From Stenotrophomonas maltophilia (lineage in GTDB: Bacteria; Pseudomonadota; Gammaproteobacteria; Xanthomonadales; Xanthomonadaceae), in contig NZ_CP015612.1 of assembly GCF_002138415.1 (NCBI RefSeq), positions 2,210,001 to 2,274,000 of the forward strand: a DNA stretch of 64,000 bases, given 5' to 3'. The notes beneath the pieces are model-generated. The model made no database searches, was not told the DNA's origin, and worked only from the letters and a program-made list of their open reading frames with translations. A program made the translations under genes and the position numbers. The stretch's first letter is position 1; the number at the start of each line of letters is the position of its first letter. Shown here piece by piece: positions 17,218 to 25,525 of the stretch.

Positions 17218-17246
17218 GGGAGCTCGTTCGCGGGCTCCCTTTTTTT
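17218..17246 (+). terminator. intrinsic terminator of the EF-G paralogue
   Basis: GGGAGC (17218-17223) and GCTCCC (17234-17239) enclose a ten-base loop and are followed by seven T residues, 10 nt after the stop codon. Confidence 0.85.
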
Positions 17247-17266
17247 GAGCTGGCGTGGGTTTGCGT

Positions 17267-17289
17267 ATCCACGCATGGCGTGGATCTAC
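17267..17289. repeat. SMAG-type palindrome (ATCCACGC family)
   Basis: ATCCACGC-ATG-GCGTGGAT followed by CTAC; read on the minus strand it begins GTAGATCCACGCC, a frequent SMAG variant in Stenotrophomonas. Confidence 0.75.
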
Positions 17290-17435
17290 TGCGAAGCGGC
17301 GCGAATGATGGATCCGCATCGGCACGCGAATATTTGCATTGCATCGCAACAAAACTGCAGAAAAAGCTGGATTAAAGTGATGCCTCACGATAAATTGCGC
17401 ACCCCCCGTTGCTCGCCGCCGCCCGCACCCCTCTC

Positions 17436-17708
17436 ATGCGTGATGACAAAGACCCCGGAACCTTGGAGTTGACCCTGCCGCGAAAGCGCGGCCGTCCGCC
17501 CAAGTTCGGGTACGCAATGAGTGACGCGCAGCGGGCCGCGCGCTACCGTGCGCGCAGGGCGGGGCAGGCCAACCACGCCGACGTGCGCTCGTGCAGCGAC
17601 ATGGTGCTGCTGGACAAGATCCGTGCTGCGGTCAGCGCGCGCGACACCGAACTGGCCGGGTTCCTGGTTCACGTCCTCTGGCAGCGCTACCCCCTGCAGT
17701 TGAAATAG
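17436..17708 (+). CDS. small basic protein with RGRPPK AT-hook-like motif
   Basis: A 90-residue protein from the ATG at 17436. After an acidic start (MRDDKDPGTLELTLP) comes RKRGRPPKFGYAMSDAQRAARYRARRAG: an RGRP AT-hook core followed by an arginine-rich helix. The rest (MVLLDKIRAAVSARDTELAGFLVHVLWQRY) is a predicted helical half. Minor-groove DNA binding is plausible but is inferred from the motif. The upstream ~150 nt are A/T-rich for this genome and end after the SMAG element. No partner gene is evident. Confidence 0.65.
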   Translation: MRDDKDPGTLELTLPRKRGRPPKFGYAMSDAQRAARYRARRAGQANHADVRSCSDMVLLDKIRAAVSARDTELAGFLVHVLWQRYPLQLK

Positions 17709-17818
17709 GCCGTCGGTGGGGTGGCCGTTGTCATCGAGCTTGTTGATAATGCGGGATTCAGGTTGTTCCCGCTGGCGCGCCCGGGATGGCAGGCGCGCAT
17801 GATCGAACGGTTCCCAAG

Positions 17819-18574
17819 ATGACCACCACCAGCGACACCACCACCGAAGCGGCGCCGAGCGGCGCCCCCCTGTTCTACACCCGTCCGGTGCCGCTGCAGG
17901 CCGATGTGCACGCCGATCTGCGCATCCTGCCGGGCAGGCTCGAGTTTGCTGCTGGCAACAACGCCATTCCGCTGGTGCTCGGCGAGTTCTCGCTGGCGCT
18001 GCACCACTTCCCGATCCTGTTCGCTGGCCCGACCGCCGTGCCGATGGCCGCCGTCGGCGTTTCCGACCAGAACCTGTTCATCAAGGACGGCCTGTGGGAA
18101 GACGAGGCCTACATTCCGGCCTACCTGCGTCGCCACCCCTTCATCTTCATCGACACCGGTGCAGACAACGACTTCCTGCTGGGCATCGACGAAGAGAGCT
18201 CGCGCGTGGTCAAGGGCGGTGACGAAGGCCAGCCGCTGTTCGTTGACGGCAAGGCCACCGAAATGGTGCAGCAGGCGCTGGAGTTCTGCGGCCAGTTCAC
18301 TCGTGAGCACGAACAGACCCAGGCCTTCTCCAAGGCCCTGGTCGACAACGGCCTGCTGGTCGAGCGCAATGCCACCGTGCGTACCCCGGATGGCCGTGAG
18401 TTCAACCTCAACGGCTTCCTGGTCGTGGACGTCGAAAAGTTCGTGGCGCTGCCGGAAGCAACGGTGATCGAGTGGCACCGCAGTGGCTGGCTGGCCCTGA
18501 TCCACCAGCACCTGATGTCGCTGGGCCGTTTCAACGACCTGACCCGTCGCCAGGTCGAGCGTCTGGCGGCCTGA
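17819..18574 (+). CDS. SapC family protein
   Basis: A 251-residue protein of the SapC family (PF07277), named after a gene in an S-layer secretion locus but found widely without S-layers; the biochemical role is unknown. Family features: PLFYTRPVPL near the start, NAIPLVLGEFSLALHHFPILFAG, the DGLWEDEAYIPAYLRRHPFIF core (about residues 85-110), and an acidic DTGADNDFLLGIDEESSRVV stretch. No signal peptide. The start is the ATG at 17819, preceded by no strong ribosome-binding site. It is convergent with, and abuts, the broken sensor gene (stop codons adjacent). Confidence 0.88.
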   Translation: MTTTSDTTTEAAPSGAPLFYTRPVPLQADVHADLRILPGRLEFAAGNNAIPLVLGEFSLALHHFPILFAGPTAVPMAAVGVSDQNLFIKDGLWEDEAYIPAYLRRHPFIFIDTGADNDFLLGIDEESSRVVKGGDEGQPLFVDGKATEMVQQALEFCGQFTREHEQTQAFSKALVDNGLLVERNATVRTPDGREFNLNGFLVVDVEKFVALPEATVIEWHRSGWLALIHQHLMSLGRFNDLTRRQVERLAA

Positions 18575-20901
18575 TCAGTCGGGCGGCATGGCTTCCGTAC
18601 TGCGGAAGCCATGCCAGCGCTGCAGTGCCTGCAGCAGGCGCCGCACATCGACCCAGTCGGGTGTGGCGTCGTTCCCGAGTTCCCATAGATCGGCCGCGAT
18701 GCGGACCTGATCGGTTGCACCGCAGAACTGCAGCGTGCCCTGCAGACGATGCGCGTGATGACGCAGCGCCGTCGCATCGCAGTCTTCCGCAGCCCGCCCG
18801 ATGCCCAGCAGTTCGCTGTTGATGTCGGCCAGATACGCCTGATCCAGCGGCGCTACGGCGTCCAGAGTCGTTCCTCCGGCAGCCGGCGGCAGTTCGAGTG
18901 CCTGCAGCAGCTGCCCGATCTGCAAGGGTTTGGCCAGGACCGCATCGAATCCTGCATCGCGGCAGCGCGCCCGATGCCTGCGGCCTGTCCGCGCAGACAG
19001 CGCAATCAGTCGCGGCGACTTGCCGGGCTGGCTGCGCAACTGCCGGGCCAGCGTGTAGCCATCCATCCCGTGCAGGCCGATGTCCACCAGTACGATCCTT
19101 CGCGGGTACCGGGTCTGCTCGGCCAGCGCATCGGCTGCGTCGGCCAGTGCATGCACGTCGGCCCCCAGGCGACGCAGTTGCTCGGCGATGATCTGACGGT
19201 TCATTGCGTGATCTTCGACCAGCAACAGCTCCAGGTCGACAAGTGGCAGGCCACCGGTGGTCTGCTCCGCTGGCGGCAAGCCGGCCTTCGCGATCTGTGC
19301 CGGCAATCGCAGGGTAAACCGGCTGCCGCGACCGGGCACGCTGTGCAGGGTCAGTGTGCCGCGCATGGCGTGCGCCAGTTCCCGGGCGATGGCCAGGCCC
19401 AATCCGGCGCCGCCGCGCGCCTGCCCGTCCTTGCCCTGCTGGTACGGCTGGAACAATCGCGCAGCCTGCCTGGCATCGATGCCGATACCACTGTCGATCA
19501 CATCGACCAGCAGCTCCTGCGGGCCGACAGCGGGCCTCAGCTGTACGCGCAGATCAATCCCACCGATATCGGTGAACTTCACCGCGTTGGCCAGCAGGTT
19601 ATCGACAATCTGTCGCAGCCCTTCGGGATCGAGGATGAGTGCGGGTGACCGCTCCGGGGTGGCCTCGAAGCGCAGCTCCAGTCCCTTCAGCAGCGCCTGT
19701 GGGCGGATTGCGTCCAGCGACTGCCGGCAGAGCAGATGCACGTCGCAGTGCTGCGCGCGCGGTGTGAATCCGCCCTCGGCCAGGCGCGCGAACTCCAATG
19801 AGCGATTCAACATGCCGCGCAACGCATGCCCAGCCGCCTTGGCGGCGGCAAGCAGTTCTCGCTGCTGCCTGGGTGCGGGCGATTGGCTGAGCAGGTCGAT
19901 CGAGGTGAGTACGACCTGGGCCGAATTGCGTATCTCGTGGCTGATCACACCCGCTGCGCGTGTCTGCTTGCGCAGGTCACGGCCCCGCTGCTGATGCAGC
20001 GAGAGCCAGAGCACCGGAAGACCTGCCAGCAGGACAAGCACCGCCAATAGCCAGGCTGGGGGCGGAATGCGCATCCAGCCCATCGCCTTTTCGACCGTGG
20101 CCGGCAGTATCTGCCCGGCCCAGAACTGCAGCAGACCGGCATGCTCCTTCAGTGTGATGTCCTGCAGGGCCTGGTCAATGCGCGCCAGCAGTTGCTGGTC
20201 CTCCCGGCGGACCAGCAGGCGCATGTCGGTGGAGAACCCCATCTCGAACGGCTGCACCTGCAGCGTGCTGGCGAAGTGCTGCCGGATCATCGGTTGCAGC
20301 GTGGTTTCCACTCCGATCGCGACATCGGCCATGCCGGCTTCGACGGCAGACAGGGTGGCATGCCGGTCAGGCAGCTGCAGTAACGGGACCCGTGGGTGAT
20401 GGGCGGCCAGCCATCCGGCATACGGCCCACCGCTGACCACCGCCAGTGTGCGGCCGTGCAATTGCGTGATGTCGTGCGGCAAGCGGTCATCGGTGCGCCC
20501 GGCCAGCAGGGTCCTGCCACCGCGGAAAGGTGCAGACGGCACCAGGTGGGTGCAGGGCGGCCGTGGATGCCCTGCCGTCCCGACCACCAGTACCAGGTCG
20601 GCGTCGCCACGGCATACAGCGCGTACCGATGCGTCGGTACTGGGTAGGGGTGCTCCTTGAACTGCAGTCCGGAGTGCCGCGCCACGAGTTCGGCATAGCC
20701 GTGGGCGAGGGTGGGCAGCGGTGCCGTACCCGCCAGGCCTACGGGCAATGGGCGCAGCGATGGCGCGGTGGCGACGCGGACCTCGCGGCCGGGCAGCCAT
20801 CGATGCAACTGGGCGTCCTCGGCCGAAGCGGCCGGCAACAGAAGCAGGGCCGGCAGCAGCAGGAAGGCGGCATGCCGGTGGGGATGGTCGCGCCGCTTCA
20901 C
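18575..20901 (-). pseudogene. EvgS/BvgS-type hybrid sensor kinase, frameshifted
   Basis: Reading from a GTG at 20901, a signal peptide and the start of a periplasmic solute-binding domain run in one frame to HRYALYAV. The rest continues in another frame from GDADLVLVVG: binding domain, membrane segment (WLLAVLVLLAGLPVLWLS), HisKA with SHEIRN, HATPase (DNLLANAVKF, DSGIGI, GAGLGLAI), receiver (LLLVEDH, IVLVDIGL) and an HPt with HHAHRLQGT. One G missing from the pair at 20607-20608 (complement) would explain the break; restored, the protein would be 775 residues. Start overlaps the stop of the regulator gene (GTGA). Either a true lesion or a sequencing error. If real, the gene cannot make an intact sensor, though the kinase part stays open. 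Confidence 0.8.
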
Positions 20902-21524
20902 GCGACGTCCTGCGGGCGCCGCATGGCATAGATTTCAGCGTCGTTGCGCAGCCCGAGCTTGCGCAGGGCGGCGACCTTCTGCGTGCTGACAGTCTTGACG
21001 CTGCGGTGGCGGTGCCGTGCGATCTCGGAGACGGTCAGGCCAGTCAGCAGCAGGTCCAGTACTTCACGCTCGTTGCGGCTGAGCTCGCTGTGATCCGCCG
21101 GGATGGTGTAGTCGGGTGGCAGTCGCTCCAGCCCTTGTGAAACGCGAATGATCGCTTCGGACAGCATGGGAAGGGGCTCGGCTTTGCTGACGACGCCACT
21201 GATGCCGGCCATGAGCAGGTGGTGGAGACGGGTGCAGGGGGAAAGGGTGGCGAAGGCGAGAAGCGGCGTCTGCGGGGATGCCGCGCGCAGCAGGGGGATC
21301 AGCTCTGCGCTGCTGCGGTCGCCACGCGCCAGCGTCAGATCGATGACGGCGACATCCACCCGTGTCTGCTGCAGTGTCTGGATGAAGGCATCGCTGTGCC
21401 CATGGCTGGCGATGATCCTGAAGCGGGCGTCCTGCGACAGGTGCAGGGCGGTGCCACGACGGACGATCTCATGGTCGTCCAGAAGCGCCAGGCGCAGTCG
21501 GCGCGGTGCGGGTTGTCCTTTCAT
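20898..21524 (-). CDS. NarL/LuxR-type response regulator (EvgA/BvgA-like)
   Basis: A 208-residue two-domain regulator. The receiver has LLDDHE at about residues 15-20 and the phospho-acceptor in VAVIDLTLA (D62); the conserved lysine lies in VVSKAEP. After a linker comes a LuxR-type helix-turn-helix (about 145-195): LSRNEREVLDLLLTGLTVSEIARHRHRSVKTVSTQKVAALRKLGL. It precedes and overlaps the EvgS-like sensor gene by 4 nt, the usual EvgAS/BvgAS order, so the two are a cognate pair. A divergent permease operon starts about 340 nt away and could be its target. Confidence 0.92.
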   Translation of the reverse strand: MKGQPAPRRLRLALLDDHEIVRRGTALHLSQDARFRIIASHGHSDAFIQTLQQTRVDVAVIDLTLARGDRSSAELIPLLRAASPQTPLLAFATLSPCTRLHHLLMAGISGVVSKAEPLPMLSEAIIRVSQGLERLPPDYTIPADHSELSRNEREVLDLLLTGLTVSEIARHRHRSVKTVSTQKVAALRKLGLRNDAEIYAMRRPQDVA

Positions 21525-21866
21525 GCGCAGGGAGGTGATCGGCGCCCCGGGGGCGTGGCGATCATTCTGGCGCTGGCGCCCTGCTGATCATCAGATCTGC
21601 AGGTTTTTTGCGATTATTCCTAAGTATCGATCATCGATGAATATTGAACTCGCCAATGTTCATTGATGGGGGTGATGAACGGGCCGGTCAGATCGATTTG
21701 CCGCGCGGCATGATGACGCCAGCAGGGCCGCATCCCAAAGCCGTCGCCGCCCCGGTCCGCACTGTCGGAGGGCCCGTCCATCGTCCGCCTGGTCGGTTTA
21801 AACCTTTCTGGCAATCCCTGCATCGTATCTGCATGGAGCATGACGAACGCAGGGGATGCACCTTCC
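21525..21866. promoter_or_regulatory. divergent intergenic region with an imperfect 15-bp inverted repeat
   Basis: About 340 nt without a gene, clearly A/T-richer around 21596-21670. CATCGATGAATATTG (21632-21646) and CAATGTTCATTGATG (21654-21668) are inverted arms matching at 13 of 15 positions with a 7-nt centre. The repeat lies 108 nt before the regulator start and about 200 nt before the permease start, a sensible place for an operator of the neighbouring response regulator. Confidence 0.45.
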
Positions 21867-23186
21867 ATGATGGGCTATTACCTGAAACTGGCGCTGCACA
21901 ATGCCAGGCGCAACACGATCATTACCGCATTGATGGTGCTGGCGGTTGCCGTGGGAATCGGCGCCAGCATGACCACGCTGACCGTTACCCACTTGCTTTC
22001 CGGAGATCCGCTGCCCGGCCGGAGCGACCGGATCTTCTATCCGCAGGTGGATGTCGATCCCGGATCGAAAGGGCGCGAACCACACGACGTGCTCGACTAT
22101 CGGACCGCGTACGATCTCTGGTCATCCGGCCAGGCAGACCGGCAGACCATGGTGGTGGTCAATCCAGTGAAGCTCCGTTCGGATCTGGCCGGGATGGCGC
22201 CGCTGATGGGATCCTCGATCTCGACCACGGCGGACTTCTTCCCCATGTTCGAGGTGCCCTTCCAGTATGGCCGCGCCTGGACGGCTGACGACGACCAGCG
22301 TCGCGGCCGCGTCGCGGTCATCTCGGCCCGGTTGAACCAGCGCCTGTTCGGGGGCCGCGACAGTGTCGGCCAGACCCTTCGGGTCAAGGATACCCATGTG
22401 CAGGTGATCGGCGTGCTGGATCACTGGCGGCCCTCTCCCTTGTTCTACAAGATCAGGGGAGGGCGGTTCTCGGGTGGCGAGACGTCAAGTTTCTACGCCG
22501 CGGCCGATGACATCTATCTGCCAATGTCGACCAGCCTGGATATCAACGAGGGCGACTTCCAGCCCTTTACCTGCTGGGCAATGCCCGATAAGCCGGGTGT
22601 GCTGCAGAACTCGCCCTGCGTGGCGGTCGCGGTCTGGGTGGAACTCGGCAGCCCGGAGAAGGTGGCCAGCTATCGTCGCTATCTGTCCAACTACGCTGGC
22701 GAACAGCAGCGTCTGGGGCGCATCCGGCACGCGGACAACACCCGGCTCCGTTCGTTGATGGAGTGGCTGGACTTCAACCAGGTGGTGCCAAGTGACGTGA
22801 AGGTGCAGACGGTGCTGTCCTTTGCGTTCCTGATGGTCTGCCTGGCCAATGTGGTCGGGCTGCTGCTGGCACGCTTCCTGCGCCACGGGGGGGAAATCGG
22901 CCTGCGGCGCGCGCTGGGCGCCAGCCGGCGCGCGGTGTTCACCCAATGCATGCTGGAAGCCGGGCTGATCGGTGTCGCCGGAGGGGTGGGGGGACTGCTG
23001 CTGACCTTGCTGGGCCTGTGGGTGATCCGTGCCCAGCCGGTTGCCTATGCGGACCTGATCCATCTGGACCTGGCCATGTTCATGGCCACCTTTGGCTTTT
23101 CCCTGTTGGCCAGCCTGGTGGCAGGCGCGATTCCCGCCTATCGCGCCAGTTCGATCCAGCCTGTGGCGCAGCTCAAACTGCTGTAA
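21867..23186 (+). CDS. FtsX/MacB-type ABC permease, first of a pair
   Basis: A 439-residue inner-membrane protein with the MacB layout: one N-terminal membrane helix (TIITALMVLAVAVGIGASM), a large periplasmic domain (about residues 40-300, with FEVPFQYGRAW and VAVISARLNQRLFGG), then three C-terminal helices with the FtsX motif HGGEIGLRRALGASRRAVF. The ATG at 21867 is preferred; one at 21840 is also in frame. Followed 11 nt later by a second permease. The family moves substrates mechanically across the periplasm when paired with a LolD/MacB-like ATPase. None is present here. Confidence 0.85.
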   Translation: MMGYYLKLALHNARRNTIITALMVLAVAVGIGASMTTLTVTHLLSGDPLPGRSDRIFYPQVDVDPGSKGREPHDVLDYRTAYDLWSSGQADRQTMVVVNPVKLRSDLAGMAPLMGSSISTTADFFPMFEVPFQYGRAWTADDDQRRGRVAVISARLNQRLFGGRDSVGQTLRVKDTHVQVIGVLDHWRPSPLFYKIRGGRFSGGETSSFYAAADDIYLPMSTSLDINEGDFQPFTCWAMPDKPGVLQNSPCVAVAVWVELGSPEKVASYRRYLSNYAGEQQRLGRIRHADNTRLRSLMEWLDFNQVVPSDVKVQTVLSFAFLMVCLANVVGLLLARFLRHGGEIGLRRALGASRRAVFTQCMLEAGLIGVAGGVGGLLLTLLGLWVIRAQPVAYADLIHLDLAMFMATFGFSLLASLVAGAIPAYRASSIQPVAQLKLL

Positions 23187-23197
23187 AGGAAACGATC

Positions 23198-24412
23198 ATG
23201 CAAACCGGACTGATCATCGCAGCGCTGCGCAAGCACCGGCTGGCCACCCTGTTGATTGCATTGGAGATCGCGCTGGCCTGCGCCGTGCTGTGCAATGCCA
23301 TCTTCATGCTCACCGAGAAGGGGCGTGCACTGAACCTGGACAGTGGCATCGCCGAGTCGTCGCTGGGCATCGTGCAGCTCTCCGGATTCGACGCCGCCCA
23401 GGCGGTCGATCTCAACGCCCGTGTGACCGGCGCACTGCAGGCGATTCCGGGCGTAAGGTCGGTCGGCCTCATCAGCGCCGTTCCGTTCGGTGAGCCGGGT
23501 GTCCGCGCGGGCGTCCATACCGATGAGGGCGGCAAGGTCTTCGGCGGGGTTCTCGATTTCTACCTGGGTGATGCGACGGCGATCCAGGCGCTGGATCTGA
23601 AGCTGTTGGCCGGGCGCCTGCCGGATGCCGCCGAGTACGCGCCGATCGGGCAGTACGTGCCCGCCAACGCGCCGATCCTGGTGACGCGGCAGCTGGCGGA
23701 ACGCTACTGGCCGGGTGAGCCGGCAGTGGGGCGCAGCCTGTGGTCGATGGACAGCCGTTTCACCGTCATCGGCGTGGTCGAGCACCTGGCTGTATCACAG
23801 CCCGGTGGAGGGGAGGCGCTGGGCAATGACTGGTCCGTGCTGATGCCGGCCAAGCCGGGCCCGCAGTTGGCGGGGCGCTACCTGGTGCGGGCCGCGCCCG
23901 AAGCGCTGCCCCGGGTGATGGCCGACGCACAGCGGGCAGTGGCAGCAGCAGCCCCCGACGTGGTGTTCGACCAGGCCGCCAGCCGCACCGTCGCCGAGCT
24001 GCGCGCGGACTATTTCCATGGCGCCAGGTTGATGATGGCCCTGCTGGCGGGCGTGATCGTTGCGCTGCTGGGAGCCACTGCGTTGGGCATTGTCGGCCTT
24101 GCCAGCTACTGGGTTGAGCAGCGGCGCAGACAGATCGGCATTCGCCGTGCGCTGGGAGCCACCCGCCGCGACATCCTGCACTACTTCCAGCTGGAGAACT
24201 TCCTGGTCGTTAGCCTGGGTGTCGTAGCTGGTGCACTGCTGGCCTATGCTTTCAACCTCGGCCTGATGCGGTTCTACGAACTGCCAAGGCTTCCACTGGC
24301 GTACCTGCCGATCAGTGCGCTGGCGCTGTGGCTGCTGGGGCAGGTGGCGGTGCTTGCACCTGCATTGAGGGCGTCCGCGATCATGCCCGTGCAGGCCATC
24401 CGGTCTGCCTGA
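23198..24412 (+). CDS. FtsX/MacB-type ABC permease, second of a pair
   Basis: A 404-residue partner of the preceding permease, with AAAGGAAA about 7 nt before its ATG. An N-terminal helix (LATLLIALEIALACAVLCNAIF) is followed by a periplasmic domain with TRQLAERYWPGEPAVGRSLW and FTVIGVVEHL. Then come three membrane helices and the coupling motif RRRQIGIRRALGATRRDILHYF. The two are probably a heterodimer. They lack an adjoining ATPase and membrane-fusion protein, so they must borrow an ATPase encoded elsewhere. Confidence 0.85.
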   Translation: MQTGLIIAALRKHRLATLLIALEIALACAVLCNAIFMLTEKGRALNLDSGIAESSLGIVQLSGFDAAQAVDLNARVTGALQAIPGVRSVGLISAVPFGEPGVRAGVHTDEGGKVFGGVLDFYLGDATAIQALDLKLLAGRLPDAAEYAPIGQYVPANAPILVTRQLAERYWPGEPAVGRSLWSMDSRFTVIGVVEHLAVSQPGGGEALGNDWSVLMPAKPGPQLAGRYLVRAAPEALPRVMADAQRAVAAAAPDVVFDQAASRTVAELRADYFHGARLMMALLAGVIVALLGATALGIVGLASYWVEQRRRQIGIRRALGATRRDILHYFQLENFLVVSLGVVAGALLAYAFNLGLMRFYELPRLPLAYLPISALALWLLGQVAVLAPALRASAIMPVQAIRSA

Positions 24413-24467
24413 CTTCCGGTGCGGCGTGGCTGCTGGGGACGCTCGGCTGATACGGAGCGCTGGACGA

Positions 24468-24860
24468 TCAATGCCCGCTTGTGGAGGGCCCGGTTCCGGT
24501 TACGGTGCGATGCACCGTCTGCTGCAACGTATCGAGATGGAATGGTTTGGCCACGAACGGTGCGCGGCGATGTCGCGCGGGAACGAGCTGGTCATAGACC
24601 GCTGACACGAACAGATAGGGAATGCCGAGGTCGGCCAGGCGGTCGGCGACCGGAAACACCACGCCGTCACGCAGCTCCACATCCAGTACGGCGCCATCGA
24701 AGTGCTGGGTGTCGAGCAATCCCATCGCGTCGAACACGCTGTAGGCATGTGTCACCTGGCCACCCCCGTCCTGCAGCGCCCGTTCCATCAAGGCGGCCAG
24801 GTCGAACTGATCCTCCACCAGCAACAGGTTGCAGGTGCGCGTGTGGGATTGGGGATGCAT
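24468..24860 (-). CDS. single-domain response regulator
   Basis: A receiver-only protein of about 130 residues from the ATG at 24860 (MHPQSHTRTCNLLLVEDQ); an earlier in-frame ATG at 24914 would add 18 residues with no receiver character. Acid pocket in LLVEDQFD, phospho-acceptor in GAVLDVELRDG, threonine/serine position in LFVSAVYDQ and lysine in VAKPFH. No output domain. It is convergent with the permeases. Similar lone receivers often serve a hybrid kinase elsewhere; the partner here is unknown. Confidence 0.82.
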   Translation of the reverse strand: MHPQSHTRTCNLLLVEDQFDLAALMERALQDGGGQVTHAYSVFDAMGLLDTQHFDGAVLDVELRDGVVFPVADRLADLGIPYLFVSAVYDQLVPARHRRAPFVAKPFHLDTLQQTVHRTVTGTGPSTSGH

Positions 24861-24983
24861 GCCGGTGGTGCCTGTCTTGCGTGGGGTACTGCAGTGTGCC
24901 CGGCAGTGCATCAACAGCGTGGATGGGCGGCGTCAGATTGGCGCGAAGTGTCGCCTGCCTTGGCGGGTTTCTGGCGGGGGGCT

Positions 24984-25517
24984 TCATCGCACCGACTGCG
25001 GTACGCGTCTCAGCTTGCGCGTGTCATAGCCCATCGCAGCAATGCGCTGCACCGCTTGCTGGTAGTCGCTTTCCGAGACGTGGGGGGTGCGTGCCATGTA
25101 CCAGACGTAGTCGCGCTTGCTCCGCGCGACGATGGTCTGCCGGTAGTCTTCGTCGAGCCAGGCGATGATGTATTCGGCCTGGATCGGCCAGATGAACTGC
25201 ATGCCCCAGAGGGCGCCGTTTCCTTCCTTCTCCACCCGGCCAATCGGATGCATCGACTTCTGCGGAGCGTCGAAGCTGCCCTTGCGATAGGTGAAGGTGG
25301 TCTGGATGCGTCCATCCGGTCGCAGTGCGTAGCTCTCCACGGCATCGAAGGCCTCGCGCTCGGGCCGCGACGGAATGTGTGCGATCACATACCAGTCGCC
25401 CATGAAGCGCGGCACGTCCACCGCAGGTGGGCGCGGCAGGGGGCGGCTATCGCTCGCGCTGCAGCCGGAACCGAACAGGCTGACTGCAAGCAAGGGGAGC
25501 AGCGAGAACATGCGCAT
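24984..25517 (-). CDS. blc: outer-membrane lipocalin Blc
   Basis: A 177-residue bacterial lipocalin. The ATG at 25517 has GAGGTG 6 nt upstream. A lipobox (LFGSGC) ends the signal peptide, so it is a lipoprotein. Lipocalin landmarks are clear: VDVPRFMGDWYVIAHIP (the GxW motif), YRKGSFDAPQK, and AEYIIAWLDEDYRQTIVARSKRDYVWYMARTP. Blc proteins bind fatty acids and lysophospholipids. It closes the run of lipid genes at 25-32 kb; lipocalins recur beside this set in other proteobacteria. It follows the methyltransferase with its start inside the end of that gene's coding sequence. Confidence 0.9.
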   Translation of the reverse strand: MRMFSLLPLLAVSLFGSGCSASDSRPLPRPPAVDVPRFMGDWYVIAHIPSRPEREAFDAVESYALRPDGRIQTTFTYRKGSFDAPQKSMHPIGRVEKEGNGALWGMQFIWPIQAEYIIAWLDEDYRQTIVARSKRDYVWYMARTPHVSESDYQQAVQRIAAMGYDTRKLRRVPQSVR

Positions 25518-25525
25518 GTGACACC

